Positions 1 through 11,390 are shown, counted from the stretch's first letter. The stretch is 64,000 nt of DNA from Dasypus novemcinctus (GCF_030445035.2 NC_080678.1:59721087-59785086), one strand, 5' to 3'. Notes: generated from the letters alone by a model not told the origin. A program made the numbers and translations.

Positions 1-1080
1 AAAGGACAATAACCAGGAGGCAATAGCCTTCCAACGTTTTTGTCAAATGAATAAACAATCCAGTTTATTAGCATGACAACATTCTTGCCATCCCAACTTC
101 ATTATTTTTATATACTAGTTTAAGTGACCTCAAATTCACTTTCTGGTTCACTTTCAGCTCTCCTTTTCCTGGGGCTACAGTCTGTCTCCCAAGAGGAGCA
201 ATTCCTCATCCTGCTAATTGTCTGACTTGGGATCAAACACGTGCATTCTCAAGTGTTGAGATATGAAATACTAAAGAGGAAGTCAGGCGCTAAGCCTTAC
301 GGGTTTCTTATCTCACTCCGTTACCCCAGCCCTGAAACCAGCGGGAACCAGGAAAGTATGACTGACCAGGCTCGTTGGACCCAGTCCGCAATCGCTTTGG
401 CCACTTTGATCTGGCCCGTCTGCCTAATCAAGTTCATCTACTGCGGCGACTGCTTAGATTCAAAGATCAACATTAAATAGCTTAATTATCGGATGGTCAT
501 TTCCCTCTTCCCTCCGCCCCTGATCTAATTTCCAAATGCCAGTCTCTCGCCTCCCTCTCTCTAAACTTGCCATCAAAAGAGAATTAGTTCTTCTTCCTTT
601 CTTAGCCTCGTTTGATGTGCAAATTACTTTCTCTTTGCACAATTTTTCTCGCGGTGGCAGGGAGGGCAGGGGGCAAAAAACGAACCGAAAGACAAGGACC
701 TCTCCAAATCCTGCAGACCGCGACTCTAAAGGGTTAATCAGCAACTTGCGCTGGCCACCTGGCTGTCTGGCAAAGACAAGTTTCCGTGGAGACTTTGAAT
801 TACTGGCCCGGTTGTATTTAATGCTGGATATTATTCGTGTGCATACAAAAAAACGAGTAGTGGCTTAAGGGAGAGAGGCAAAAAGTGGTTGTGTAGAGAG
901 TATCACAAAGTCCGCTCTAAAAAATATGTCAGATCTGGATACCCCAGACCCTATATCGAGGCAAGGGTACCCGAGTTCCCCGGGTTCCTTCCTTCCCCTG
1001 CCTTTATTAAAGTCATCTGCTCTAATACTGATAACCGTCACCCTGAAGAAGCGCGGAGCCAGAGCAACCGCCGAGCAAGG
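1..1080. other. 5' flank of DKK1, non-coding
   Basis: No repeat of recognised family and no convincing exon. The region becomes GC-richer toward 1000. A CTTTGAA TCF-like word lies at 793-799. Short open frames here have no recognisable homology. Probably proximal regulatory DNA for DKK1, by position only. Confidence 0.5.
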
Positions 1081-1082
1081 GA

Positions 1083-1225
1083 GGGGCGGTGTGAAAAAGT
1101 GTCAAAGGCTTCCCTTCACGTACACAAACACACCCCCTCCCAGCCCCTCCCAGCGCTTTGAAATCTCATTCCCGCTTTGTTGTCTCCCCCCGAGGGGCGG
1201 GCTGCTCAAAGCCCGCAGTATAAAG
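1083..1225 (+). promoter_or_regulatory. DKK1: DKK1 core promoter: GC boxes, TCF/LEF-like sites, TATA box
   Basis: TATAAAG at 1219-1225 predicts a transcription start near 1247-1252, leaving a 5'UTR of about 150 nt. GGGGCGG boxes lie at 1083-1089 and 1194-1200. TCF/LEF-like words are TCAAAGG at 1102-1108 (reverse of CCTTTGA) and CTTTGAA at 1156-1162. DKK1 is a known direct beta-catenin/TCF target acting as negative feedback, so these sites are plausible, but occupancy is inferred. Confidence 0.8.
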
Positions 1226-1249
1226 GCAGCCGTGGTGGCAGTGGCCCTG

Positions 1250-1401
1250 CAGAGCTCCGCGCGCCCCGCAGTCCACGCTCAGGGACCGCTGGAGGTTCCC
1301 TGGTCCTGCGGCCGCAGGATCCCCGGCGCTGGCTTCGTGGGGGGCCAGGCTTTCACAGTGACGTTCCTTCTTTCTCTCTCTTTCTCTCGACTCCTTCTGA
1401 G
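1250..1401 (+). other. DKK1: DKK1 5'UTR (predicted)
   Basis: Interval between the expected TATA-directed start and the ATG at 1402. It ends in a pyrimidine-rich stretch (TTTCTCTCTCTTTCTC) just before the start codon. No upstream ATG of note. Confidence 0.6.
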
Positions 1402-1626
1402 ATGAGGGCCTTGGGCTCAAGGGGAGCTACCCGGATCTTGGTCACCCTGGCAGTGGCGGCTCTTTGCGGCCACCCTCTGCTCAGGGTGAGCGCCACCTTG
1501 AACTCGGTGCTCCTTAGTTCCAACGCCATCAAGAACCTGCCCCCACCGCTGGGTGGCGCGGCAGTCAGCCCCGCGCCCGGAATTCTATACGAGGGCGGGA
1601 ACAAGTACCACAGCATTAACTACCAG
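1402..1626 (+). CDS. DKK1: DKK1 coding exon 1
   Basis: Encodes residues 1-75: signal peptide, [12 protein letters not shown] segment and the variable linker ending in NYQ. The donor is CAG|GTAAG at 1626/1627. Ends in phase 0. The linker lacks about five residues present in human DKK1. Confidence 0.96.
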
Positions 1627-3649
1627 GTAAGACGGGACTCGGGGATGCGGGGACGCGTGACCCTGAAAGGGATCCACTTGGAGAGGACGGCGTAGAACGT
1701 GCCAGAGTGTGTGCGGTTCCCACCTCTTTGGAGACGCCGCTTTGGGAGCAGTGGGCGGCAACAGCTTTTGGAAAGGTGGACGGAATGGGACCTTGATGTG
1801 TGTCCGGGTCAAGGATTGTGGGTACCTGCATCCCGGGGTGCCTCACTCCCTTTCCGCACCCTTCCCGCAGCCGTATCCGTGCGCAGAGGATGAGGAGTGC
1901 AACGAAGGGTACTGCTCCAGTCCCACCCCATTTGCAGGGATCGCCGACACGCAAATCTGCCTCCCCTGCAGGAAGCGCCGCAAACGCTGTATGCGTCACG
2001 CTATGTGCTGCCCTGGGAATTACTGCAAAAATGGTGAGTTCCGCAGCTCCTGCTTGGACTGGAACCGTCCCCGCTTTGCGCGCCTAGCTAAGCGACAAAA
2101 CGCTCGCTCTGCTGAGAACGTGGCAGCGCCACCTGCAAACGAGTCTAGAGGCTACTCCGGGTGTTCTCAATGAAATATCTTCATTGAGTGTGTTTAATCC
2201 GGGGGAAGAGAGAGGAGTCCTAGGGTCTCGGAGCTCCTTCTCTTCCTGGGTGTCTCTCATAATTTAACACTACGATTTACCTCGGCGCAGACTCTTCTGT
2301 AAAGATTTGTTTGTGGAGAGCCTTGAGAGAGAAGATGGGAAGGTAGGTGAGATTTTACAGAAAGGTCAATTAAACCACCATTGGCGTTTCACTGCCCTTT
2401 CAGTTTTCCTTACGGTAACACCTACGTCTCTGCCGCACTTCAAGATACCTAATGAAACTTGAAACTGTTATCAACCAAAGGACAGAGTGATTTTGTCCGC
2501 GCTGGCCATTCTTTTATTAACAGATCTTGATACTCTCCCCTCCTCCCCTCTTCAGCTTCTCTCCCCCCCCCCCCCCCCCCCCCAGCTAACCCTTCCCCAC
2601 CACTAACAGATCCACTAACCTTCAATGTCTCCAGAGGTTGGTGACTCTCCTTAGGACCCAGCAACACTCTGGGATGAACTAACTAAATCTCTGTAATATA
2701 GAAATTAGACAGTAAAGCAACTGGTGGGTGAGATTGTAATCTTCCAGGTAGCTGGAGGTGCATTTGCGTAATTTAGTCTCGAAGCACCATAGGCAGAGTA
2801 ATTAAGAATTTTGAAGTGATTGCTTTTCTATTTCTTACTCCAAGGGTGATATGAAGAACTGGCAGAAATCAGGTTGCCGTGATATTTGGTGGCAAAGTAC
2901 TTAAAAGGCTATACTGGAGATATTGCATGTAACTGCACACTGTACACACTGGTGCTTCTATCTATCTGGAGAGTTTTGCATTAAGGTTCGGGAGGGGATT
3001 TTTCTTGTGTTTAAAATGTTGCTGTAACACGATCTCAAGTTGGTGCAGACTGAACAGACTGCCACCTGTCAAAACTGTTAGCAGCAAGGCATCACAGTCC
3101 AGGAGTTAATCATCATCTTTTGCTTCGTTAGGAATTTGTAAGCCTTCTGAACACACTCATTTCCATCGAGGGGAAATTGAGGAGGCTGCTATTGAGAGCT
3201 TTGGTAATGTTCACAGCACCTTGGATGGGCTCTCCAGAAGAACTACACTGTCTTCCAAATTGTATCATACCATAGGTAGGTTAAAGGAGCTTAACAGCTG
3301 CTTTGTTAACACATGTGTCTTTCAAGTTATCTGATTGAAATAATGCATGCTTTGCAGTAACTCTGTACTTTTCCTCATTTCCTTGTCCTTCCTAGGACAA
3401 GAAGGTTCTATCTGTCTCCGATCATCAGACTGTGCCACAGGACTGTGTTGTGCTAGACACTTCTGGTCCAAGATCTGTAAGCCTGTCCTCACAGAAGGTC
3501 AAGTGTGCACCAAGCACAGGAGAAAAGGCTCCCATGGGCTAGAGATATTCCAGCGATGCTACTGTGGAGAGGGTCTCTCTTGCCGGATACAGAAAGATCA
3601 CCATCAAGCCAGCAATTCTTCTAGGCTTCACACCTGTCAGAGACACTAA
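1402..3649 (+). CDS. DKK1: Dickkopf-1, secreted Wnt antagonist; four coding exons (join 1402-1626, 1871-2033, 3132-3275, 3396-3649)
   Basis: DKK1 is a secreted protein that binds LRP5/6, and Kremen, to block canonical Wnt signalling. The exons join in phase (225+163+144+254 nt) into 261 codons plus TAA; all introns are GT-AG. Seen in the product: a signal peptide (about 1-31, cleavage after VSA), an N-terminal NAI motif at 41-43 followed by KNLPPPLGG (the known LRP6 propeller-1 contact), the first ten-cysteine domain (C79-C132, with the basic stretch RKRRKR at 109-114), a linker, and the colipase-fold second domain (C184-C258, ten cysteines). An N-glycosylation sequon lies at N251. Human DKK1 is 266 aa; this one is shorter in the linker before C79 and has one extra residue before NAI. 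The ATG at 1402 is preceded by a TATA promoter and gives the signal peptide. Identity is certain; exact human residue numbers are from memory. Confidence 0.98.
1871..2033 (+). CDS. DKK1: DKK1 coding exon 2
   Basis: Encodes residues 76-129 plus the first base of Gly130: nine of the ten cysteines of the first cysteine-rich domain. The acceptor is CCCGCAG|CC and the donor is AATG|GTGAG. The open frame that continues past the donor is intron read-through. Confidence 0.96.
2034..3131 (+). other. DKK1: DKK1 intron 2
   Basis: A 1,098-nt GT-AG intron. Its only striking element is an uninterrupted run of 21 C at 2563-2583 after a pyrimidine-rich lead. No interspersed repeat recognised. Confidence 0.85.
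3132..3275 (+). CDS. DKK1: DKK1 coding exon 3
   Basis: Completes Gly130, supplies the tenth cysteine (C132) of domain 1, then the inter-domain linker ([22 protein letters not shown]). The acceptor is CGTTAG|GA and the donor is ATAG|GTAGG. The exon is not visible as a long open frame; it was found by homology and splice phase. Confidence 0.95.
   Translation, partial: EFVSLLNTLISIEGKLRRLLLRALVMFTAPWMGSPEELHCLPNCIIP
3396..3649 (+). CDS. DKK1: DKK1 coding exon 4 and stop
   Basis: Encodes residues 178-261, the second cysteine-rich (colipase-like) domain that in DKK proteins is sufficient for LRP6 and Kremen binding. All ten cysteines and the conserved [11 protein letters not shown] and [11 protein letters not shown] segments are present. 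The acceptor is CCTAG|GACAA; TAA is at 3647-3649. Confidence 0.97.
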
Positions 3650-3994
3650 AGCAGCTGTCTGAATGCAGTGGATTCACTCTATAATATATGCTATGAAAAC
3701 CATTTATGACTTGTCAGCTCAATCCTCAGGATGTACAAATTCTGTGATTGCAGTTAAGCATTCCAATAATGCCTTCCTAAAATCTGGAGTGTAAGAGCTT
3801 TGTTTCTTAATGGAACTCCCCTGTGATTGATTGCAGTAAATTACTGTGTTGTAACTTCTCAGTGTGGCACTTAACCTGTAAATGCAACAAAACTTTTAAT
3901 TATTTTTCTAAAGGTGCTGCATTGTCTATTGTTTTTCTTTATGTAAATTTTTATACACATTTTCTTGACCCTTTAATATTCTATATTGAATTGA

Positions 3995-4000
3995 AATAAA
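3995..4000 (+). terminator. DKK1: Proximal poly(A) signal AATAAA of DKK1
   Basis: Canonical AATAAA 346 nt after the stop codon, followed by a T-rich stretch. As I recall, the matching human position is AGTAAA, so this proximal signal may be stronger here than in human. Confidence 0.6.
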
Positions 4001-4181
4001 TTCAGCTTTTATTTCCTAAATGCATAGCCCTCTCCCCTTTTAATTCCAGTCTAAAATGCAAGGCACTCTTGGGATGACCTATGATAGATATCTAAAAATT
4101 ATGAACATACTAGATTATTTTCCAAAATATGCTATACCAGTGCTTAGAATATAGTTATCTTTAGGCTGTGATAGTCTTTGA

Positions 4182-4187
4182 AATAAA
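4182..4187 (+). terminator. DKK1: Distal poly(A) signal AATAAA of DKK1
   Basis: Second canonical AATAAA, in a block that appears conserved with the end of the long human DKK1 mRNA. Cleavage would be expected near 4200-4225. Confidence 0.65.
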
Positions 4188-4225
4188 ATTTAAGATATAA
4201 TGCCATGAAATGTTACAACTAGAGA

Positions 4226-5734
4226 TGAATTGTAGCCTTATGATCTAAGTTGTGTGTGTGTGTGCTCGCTACAGGAAAAGAAATGTGGCATATTTAAAGA
4301 TGATCAGAGAAAAAATTGTCTAAATTTAAGATAATTGGGTCTATTCTAAAGTAACTTTAAAGAAGTGTTCTCCATTGTTAAACTCAAATGATCGTGATAG
4401 TAAGAGGTTGAATTTTACACTACTGCTTTAAAAAGTTTTCAATAAGTAATATTTACACAAATGGCCAATAACTATTGAGCGGAGAAGGAAATTTGCCAAA
4501 AAATAACAGTATTGTTGGTTGGCAAGAAGAGTGTAAAAATACAGTTAACAAATACATGCAGATCTTGCACCAAATGAGCTGATTTGAAGTATCTTAACTA
4601 CTACTGATACTTCGATTTAAAAATAAAAATCACATTCTCCTCTACCTTATTTTTTTCTTTTGTTAGGCAAATTGAATATTCCCATTTTTGTTTAACCTGA
4701 AATGCATTGATAGGAATGAGGAAGGCGATGTGAGGATGGCAATATATTGAGAAAACACAGAAATACAATTTAAACTGGCTCTGCACTTTTTAGTCACCAA
4801 ATTTGATGTATTTTATACTGGGGAAAGGAGAAAACAACTTCCCAATTTATACTTATTCTGTTGTATTCTTAAAGTCTACATCAGAACCACAAAATGTTGG
4901 GTTTCAGGCATCCAAAGGACAGTGACTGATCAATTGTCTAGAGTTTCCTTAAATAACGCAGATGTCCTAGAATGTTTGCTCTTGTGTGTTCCCGGAAGTG
5001 GTCCAATTCAAGGGGCTTCAGCCAACAGGACAAGCCTTGATTGGCTGAGAAGAAAACTGGCAGGAGGTCTGTTGTTACATTCCTTTTGTCTGGAAATTTC
5101 AACTTCCTCACCCAAGAGAAGTTTTTCTACATGTGCTTGTTTTCTAAATTGCAAGAAAGCCAATTCTAAGGCCTGCCATTTCCAATAAAGCATAGTAGAG
5201 GAGAGGAAACAGGAAACCCTTTCTTCAGAAGGGCTGCTTTCTGTTTAAGAGGGAAGAGTAGCAAATGTTAAAAAGGCCCTGGATATCAGATCCCTTCCTT
5301 TCTACAGGAAAGGACTGGCCAGACCCTCAGTCTGTAACTCTTAGTTTTAGCCCTTCTTGCTTTCTGTCCTGGGATGGGGGTGGGAGAGTAAGAAACCAAT
5401 GACGGATGATGCCTCTTCTTACCTATCTGGGAATGTAGGAAGAGATTTCCATCAAAAAGATTCTGCACACTTAAAAAGCTGAAAAAAGAATATCAAGAAA
5501 TCTTCAGATATTTTACTAGCTGGTAACGGAGGCTAGAAGGTAGAAGTCAGATACAAGCCAATTCAAAAGAGGATCACTTAAAGTATCTCTAACATTTTAG
5601 ATAATGACTGTTTTAAATCTGTATTTTAAGTGATGAGTTTGATTGGAAAAACACAAAAAATTCCCAAGGTATTTTTATCAAGTGTTAATATACCTATAAA
5701 CCTTGTTCTTCTTACTTGTATAATCTTGCAGATC
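4226..5734. other. Intergenic, no recognised feature
   Basis: AT-rich downstream flank of DKK1. A short TG run lies at 4251-4263. No splice-compatible conserved exon, RNA gene or repeat family recognised. Confidence 0.4.
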
Positions 5735-5940
5735 AATCTGTATAACACAGAAAGGTACCTCATTCTTTTTAATGGTTGTTTTATATATATATAATTTAGA
5801 ATGGTTGTACCATAATTTATTTAGCCAGTCCATTACTAATAGACATTTAAGTTGTCTCTGTTGTTTTTGCTATAACAAATGTGCCATGGATGTACATTTG
5901 TGTCCATGTACTGGTATAGTTATAGGAAAAGGTATGGCTG
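5735..5940 (-). mobile_element. L1 fragment (ORF2 3' end), minus strand
   Basis: Contains the antisense of the L1 ORF2 C-terminal coding region: the series ACCATAATTTATTTAGCCAG, a 'GACATTTAAGTTGTCTC' stretch and GCTATAACAAATGTGCC. Old and diverged. Confidence 0.65.
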
Positions 5941-6839
5941 ATTTTTTTTAAAGCAAATTACAAGAGCAAAAAACATGCTTTCTATAGGTATTCATAAGGT
6001 CTGGCAAGGACAAATTGCCAAGATGCCTGCTTATCAATGACTGAGTGATGCTCAAGTTCTTGCTAAACTGTATCAGAGGAAGAGGAGGGAAATATAGACT
6101 TATCCTAACAATTTCACAGTTAACAGTAATCTCTGGTATTCAGTTGAAGGCAGACTTGCTCCAATGACTTATTTTAAAATAATTATTAAGTAAAAGTTGC
6201 AAGTCTTTCTCCTATCTGCTTTTCTTGTTTTGCTAGGGAAGTTGAATATTTCAGATGCAATTTTACCTGAAATCTATTGATTAGAATGAAGACAGAATTG
6301 TGTTTAGAAGCCACTGATATGCAACCTAATTATGATTATTCATATTTCAGCAGATCAAAACTCTTTATGGATTTTTTCCCCCCCATGGTACAAATTGTGC
6401 AAATTTAAATACAGAATTAGTAACAAATATACCATTATAAATATCATCAGTTTCAGTATTTCTAATTGCATAGTCAGGTCAGCACTCATTGCCTCTTAAG
6501 ATTGCAGGTGAAGTCATTAAATTTTTCTTCATTTTAAAATTGGGTATATTACCTAAATTTATCATGCTAACATAAGTAACATATGGAATAGCATGGGACA
6601 ATGATACTATTAGGCTTATAAAATGCATTACATCAAGTACCATTACGGTTTTCTGGCGTTCTAAAATACAACTCTGAGAACAGTATAAAATATAAACTAC
6701 CTCTACATTTAAAAAAACACAAAATAACTTGTTTAACTTAGGGAACTCATGTTTGTGCAAACATATATACATATGTAGGTCAATAGCAACTGCTTAGAAG
6801 TAGTCAATCCTTTAAGAATCTTGGGCAACAATTTGAGTA

Positions 6840-7195
6840 ATAGAGAATTTTAGTTCAATAACTATTTATTGAGTACCTGCTGTGCTCAGTGAGCACTAAA
6901 ATGGCATTCAAAAAGTTGTATGACCTCAAACTTCAAGAACTCTGTTTAGCAAGGGAAACAATAAACAACCATTAGTTCTAGGTGTTTGTACTTATGAAGG
7001 ATAGAAAGAGTTTCTGGAATCAGAGATACTTGAAGTGGAGTCATGTCTCCCTTAGTTCTAACTGGGTGATGCTGAGCAAAGTATAAAACCTCATTGATAA
7101 CATCAAGACAGTCTGCTTTAGAAAGTAGATGTGAGAATAATGTATGCATATACTGAGCATTTAATCTAGCACCCAGTAAGCACTTAATTTTAGGC
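6840..7195 (+). repeat. MIR/L2-like relics
   Basis: ACTATTTATTGAGTACCTGC at 6861 and a tail resembling MIR (TAGCACCCAGTAAGCACTTAA, near 7168) mark weak ancient SINE/LINE remnants. Boundaries uncertain. Confidence 0.35.
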
Positions 7196-8536
7196 CTTTA
7201 CTATTGGATAAAACAATGTATGTTATTTTGTACCAATTTAAAAGTAGTTAAATCAGCCTTCACTTGCTCAGAAAGAGCTTCAAAGGAAAGGTAATATTTG
7301 AACCACCTTCTTCTCTAGGTGCTTTTATTTTAAGGAGAGAAACTCATTTAAATTAGATAAAGTAAAAGACGATGCTGGTTAGAATGATACCCATCATGAA
7401 AATCAGTATGGAAATCTTTCTAGGGACTGGCTTCATTAGTGTGGTTATAATTTCTGCCCCACTGAAATTTGCACTGGTTTTAGCTTGTTGTCGCACTGAT
7501 TCTGGCCCCAAAGTAATGACCTTCTAGGTCACCTTTTCTCATTGAACTATAATACTTAGCCCCCCCCCAAGACCCTATTCCAAATTCCTGGGTGAGGTTT
7601 CTGATTGGCTTTAACTTTAATCAGAAGTTCATATCTGGTCCAATTGCCTGCCTTGACTATCCAGTTCCTAATATATAAATTCAGCTAACTACACCCACTC
7701 CACTTTTAATAAGATCTAATATAATTCTAGAAGGAGTATATAGGGGCAGGCACAGAAATCACATCTATCACAAATTAGTTCCTGAAGGATGAGGAGTTTG
7801 CAAGGCAGAAAAGAAAGGAAAGGGTCTTGGAGACAGAGGAAACAATGTGAGCAAAAATATGAAGCTGTGAAAATTTAAATAGGATATTCAGAAAAGAGAC
7901 ATTAATGCACTGTGCCTAAAGTGTAGGGTACCTTGGAGGAGAACTTTTCTGACTTTGGTAATGAAAAAGAGAATAAAGCTGATCAAAACTCTACTTCCAG
8001 CATTGGTTATCATACTCAGTAGCAATATAGTTGGAGAAGATATGTTTGAGAGACAGTTTCACAAACCATGGTGAATGTTTTAAAATTTATATTATGAAAT
8101 AAGGACAATACTACTTCATTTCCAGCAAAAGTCATCATGTTTGACAATTTTATTTGATTAACGTAGACAGTTTTCATAAATCATGGTGGATGTTCATTGC
8201 CAAAAAGTTATAAAATTAAGATATGTAACAGCCTCTAAAAATAGCAGTAAATGTAAAGTTAAACTTGAAGGGCAGCAGTAACCAGCCCCCAGATATTATA
8301 AACTATTTTTAAAAAGTCTATACTAAAAAGCAAAATTGGCAGAAGCCATGAAACATGGCCGAGCAAAATAATGCCAGACTATTTCACAACATTTCACACT
8401 AGCTTTCTACTGATGAGCAAGAATTATTTTTTAGAAGAATCCTTTATTGGAACCTCTCACATATTTGTTGGACTCTGAAGTTAAAATTAAAAGCAGACAA
8501 TAATACCCAGACTAGGCAGTGGTGCTGAAAATCGAG
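7196..8536. other. Intergenic, no recognised feature
   Basis: No gene, RNA or assignable repeat seen. A run of nine C occurs at 7561-7569. Confidence 0.35.
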
Positions 8537-9009
8537 TGTCTGTTTTCTAGGGTTTCTATAACAAAGTACCACAAATATGTGGCTTAAAACAGAATTTATT
8601 GTCCCACGATTCTGGAGGTTAGTAGTCCAAATTCAGGATGTTATTAGGGCCATGCTCCCTCTGAAACCTGTAGAGGGAAGTCCTTCCTTATGTCTTGCTA
8701 GCCTCTAATAGTTTACCAGCAGCTCTTGTATTCCTTGGCTTGCAGCTGTAGCACTTCAATCTCTGCTTCCTCCCTCACACTGCTGTCTTCTCTCCAGGTC
8801 TGTGTCTTTTCTCTCCTTCTTATAAGGTCACCAGTCATATGGGATTAAGGACCCAGCTTACTCCAGTATGACCTCATTTTTAGTTTAACTAAACCCATCT
8901 GCAAAGATGCTATTTCCAAATATGGTCCATTTGTGGAATAGGAGTGAGGGGTGAGGTGGGGTAAAGAATTGGTCATAACTTTTTAGGGGATAAAATTCAA
9001 TGCATAACA
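8537..9009 (-). mobile_element. MLT1-type MaLR LTR, minus strand
   Basis: The left end is the reverse complement of the MLT1 3' end (CTATAACAAAGTACCACAAA, then GTGGCTTAAAACAGAA). The interior has TCTGGAGGTTAGTAGTCC and CTTATAAGGTCACCAGTCAT, and the right end is ATTCAATGCATAACA. Near full length. Confidence 0.75.
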
Positions 9010-9470
9010 ATGAGCATACTCATATTGCTAGTAGGAACTGAAATGGCTGTAGTAACTTTTCTGAAAGGTAATTTGGCAGATATTTTAAAAGTGTGAAGAC
9101 TCTACAGCAATTTCACTTGTAAAAGAGTTTTAAGAACAGAATCTTGTATAATAAACCTGTCTATAATGGTATCACAATGGCAAAAGTTAAAAATATATTA
9201 AATACCCAACAATAGGGAACTGTTTGGATAATCTGTATTATGTCCTTAAAATATTCTGCAGTCAGTAAAATGATACAGATAAATGATTGCAATTCGCTGA
9301 TAAGAAAAAATAAGATTACAGAGCATCCACAGCACACTTTCAGTTACTTGTAGTAACATCAAATATCTAACCTAAAGCTAGATGAACATATCTGGGAGGT
9401 AGGACTGTAGGAACTATTTGATATTTTCTTTCATGTTTTCCATTTTTTCTATAAGATATTATTAAATTCA
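9010..9470 (+). mobile_element. L1 fragment, plus strand, 3' end
   Basis: Diverged ORF2-end sequence (GAAAGGTAATTTGGCAG, AATACCCAACAATAGGGAAC) running into a TTTTCTATAAG-type 3'UTR. Abuts the MLT1 LTR. Confidence 0.55.
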
Positions 9471-10077
9471 AAGATTAGAACTTGAACTTTCCTCACAAAT
9501 GTTCTACTCTTTCAGTAAGTATCTTGTGTTTGATTCTGATTAGAGAAGATACTGTGAATACTGAGTTACTCCTGAATTTCCCAAGAACTACAAAAAAATA
9601 GATACTTACTGACCAAAATTCTTTTTCCATTCGAGGAGTACTGACAGGGAGAACTGTGTCTGGAGCAGAAAAACCCACAAGGATTTGTTGAGTGGAGGAA
9701 TAAATAAATGAGAAATAGGGATAGCTGTGCCAATTTCAGAAATATTTAAACAGAACAGAAAATCCTAAAGCAATACTTTAAAACATTCAAAAGAAAGAAT
9801 AGGACATCAGTAAAAGAAAAATCCATATTCTGTTAAAATACCTTTTTCTTTATGATCTTCTTTCTACATAATGAATTCACATTAACATTTTTAACAGTTC
9901 ACATGTATAGGAAAATGTGAAAGCATGCACCACTGTGCTTGACGGAGTAGAAACTCAGTGACAATTTTAATTTTTTTATAACTGAGGACTTTTGCAAATA
10001 AAACTTTCTCACATGAAATGATACAATTTGGTAGGAAATTGTAAGGACAGCAGTTTTCGAGAGCATCTTTCAGGTAC

Positions 10078-10285
10078 CAGACACTATTTTTTAAGTATTC
10101 CACATTTACTCTTTTTATGCTCACAATAACTCTGATGTGGGTATATATATATTTTTACTATTTTATTGATGAGGAAACCAAAAGTTGAAGGAGTTTATCT
10201 GAGGTCATACAGCTATTAAGAAACACAGCTAGAATTTGAACTCAGATGGTCTGCTCTAAAGCCCAGGCTCTTAACCAGTACCAAA
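10078..10285 (-). repeat. MIR SINE, minus strand
   Basis: Core GATGAGGAAACCAAAAGTTG, then GGTCATACAGCTATTAAG and GAACTCAGATGGTCTGCTCT: the reverse of the MIR consensus. Confidence 0.8.
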
Positions 10286-10349
10286 CAGAGCTGGAGCTTC
10301 ATCAATCTAAATATTACTATATCCCTTAGGTTAAAGATTTTTTTTCAGT

Positions 10350-10455
10350 TGACTTGGAAAAGCCAACTTAAGTTCCTGAATTAAACTTTTTCATGAAATC
10401 CCCTGACTTGGAAAAGAGCTTAAGTTCCTGAATTAAACTTTCTCATGAAATCCCC
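10350..10455. repeat. 54-bp tandem duplication
   Basis: TGACTTGGAAAAG..CTTAAGTTCCTGAATTAAAC..CATGAAATCCCC occurs twice head to tail (10350-10403 and 10404-10455), with a 2-nt deletion and few changes in the second copy. Confidence 0.85.
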
Positions 10456-11390
10456 TAAAAATATTTGAAAAATGTAATATCTATGTTTTATGTTTACATG
10501 TGGAAGTATAAAGGATTAGATCGATAAAACTGAAAATCAGTTGTTTTAATGTTAAAATAGTATAACCTCTTTCTTGATTAAAGAGATCGAGTCTAGTAAA
10601 TAAATTTAATGAATCAAGTTTATGGAATAACCTCACTGTTAAGATTCTTAGGCTGTTTCTTTTACCCAACAGTATGCCTTCTACCTAGCAATATATTACA
10701 AAATACATTATCATAAGCCCCTTGCATTTAAACCTATTTAGCAAGTCACCTTTATACAATGTATACTGTGTTTTACGAATGTTTTCACATTCTGATTTTA
10801 GTTGACTTTGCTTTAAATCTTCAAATTATACCTTATGTGGGGACAACTATATTCTAAGTTACCATTTACTATTAACAAATGAGGGCTGAATGGTTTCAAT
10901 CTCAAGAAAAAAAAATATGGTATAATTATATCATGGATTCATCCTAAAGAGCTAAAAATAGCTGAGACACACACACACATGAAAGATGCCTAAACTCAGC
11001 GTCTTGAGTGATTGTTTTTCTTAAAGCACAACATTGGTGAACTCACAGCTTTGAGGTAAAGCTTGGAATCAGGGTGGATTTTTTGCAGTTGTACGTCTTA
11101 GGTTAGAATTCCTGGCACAAAGCCAGGGCTTCAGAAGTGACAGTTCTGTTACAGCCATGTATTGAAGGGCATGAGCTTTCAGTGTGCTTGTGTGTGAAAC
11201 TATTTCAGCCGACTTGTTAATTCAGGATGCTATCATTAGAGTGCAGTGGAGAAGTGTCTGGTGCCATGAGGAAGAAATTTTACATGCCAGGTTAGGATCA
11301 TGAAGAAGTCAAGGTAATGAATTTTTAGTCCCATCTGTACTCGACTGTATTTTCAAAAGTTGTGATCATTTTATAGCTTTCTCTAAGCAA

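Larger units (their letters stand above)
1040..2110. promoter_or_regulatory. CpG-rich island over DKK1 promoter, exons 1-2 and intron 1
   Basis: GC content and CpG density are visibly higher than in the flanks from about 1040 to 2110, typical of a developmental gene promoter. Limits judged by eye. Confidence 0.6.
3650..4225 (+). other. DKK1: DKK1 3'UTR
   Basis: The sequence after the stop resembles the human DKK1 3'UTR as I remember it, including the AU-rich segment near 3890-3910 and a distal AATAAAATTTAA block. The mRNA likely ends near 4010-4025 or near 4200-4225, depending on which signal is used. Confidence 0.7.

Noticed and set aside
926-1695. Long open frames across the DKK1 promoter and exon 1
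   Set aside because: They overlap the TATA box and 5'UTR in other frames, lack homology and reflect GC-rich sequence with few stops.
1709-2173. Single-exon reading frame containing DKK1 domain 1
   Set aside because: It runs through intron 1 and past the exon 2 donor into intron 2; the conserved protein requires splicing at 1871 and 2033.
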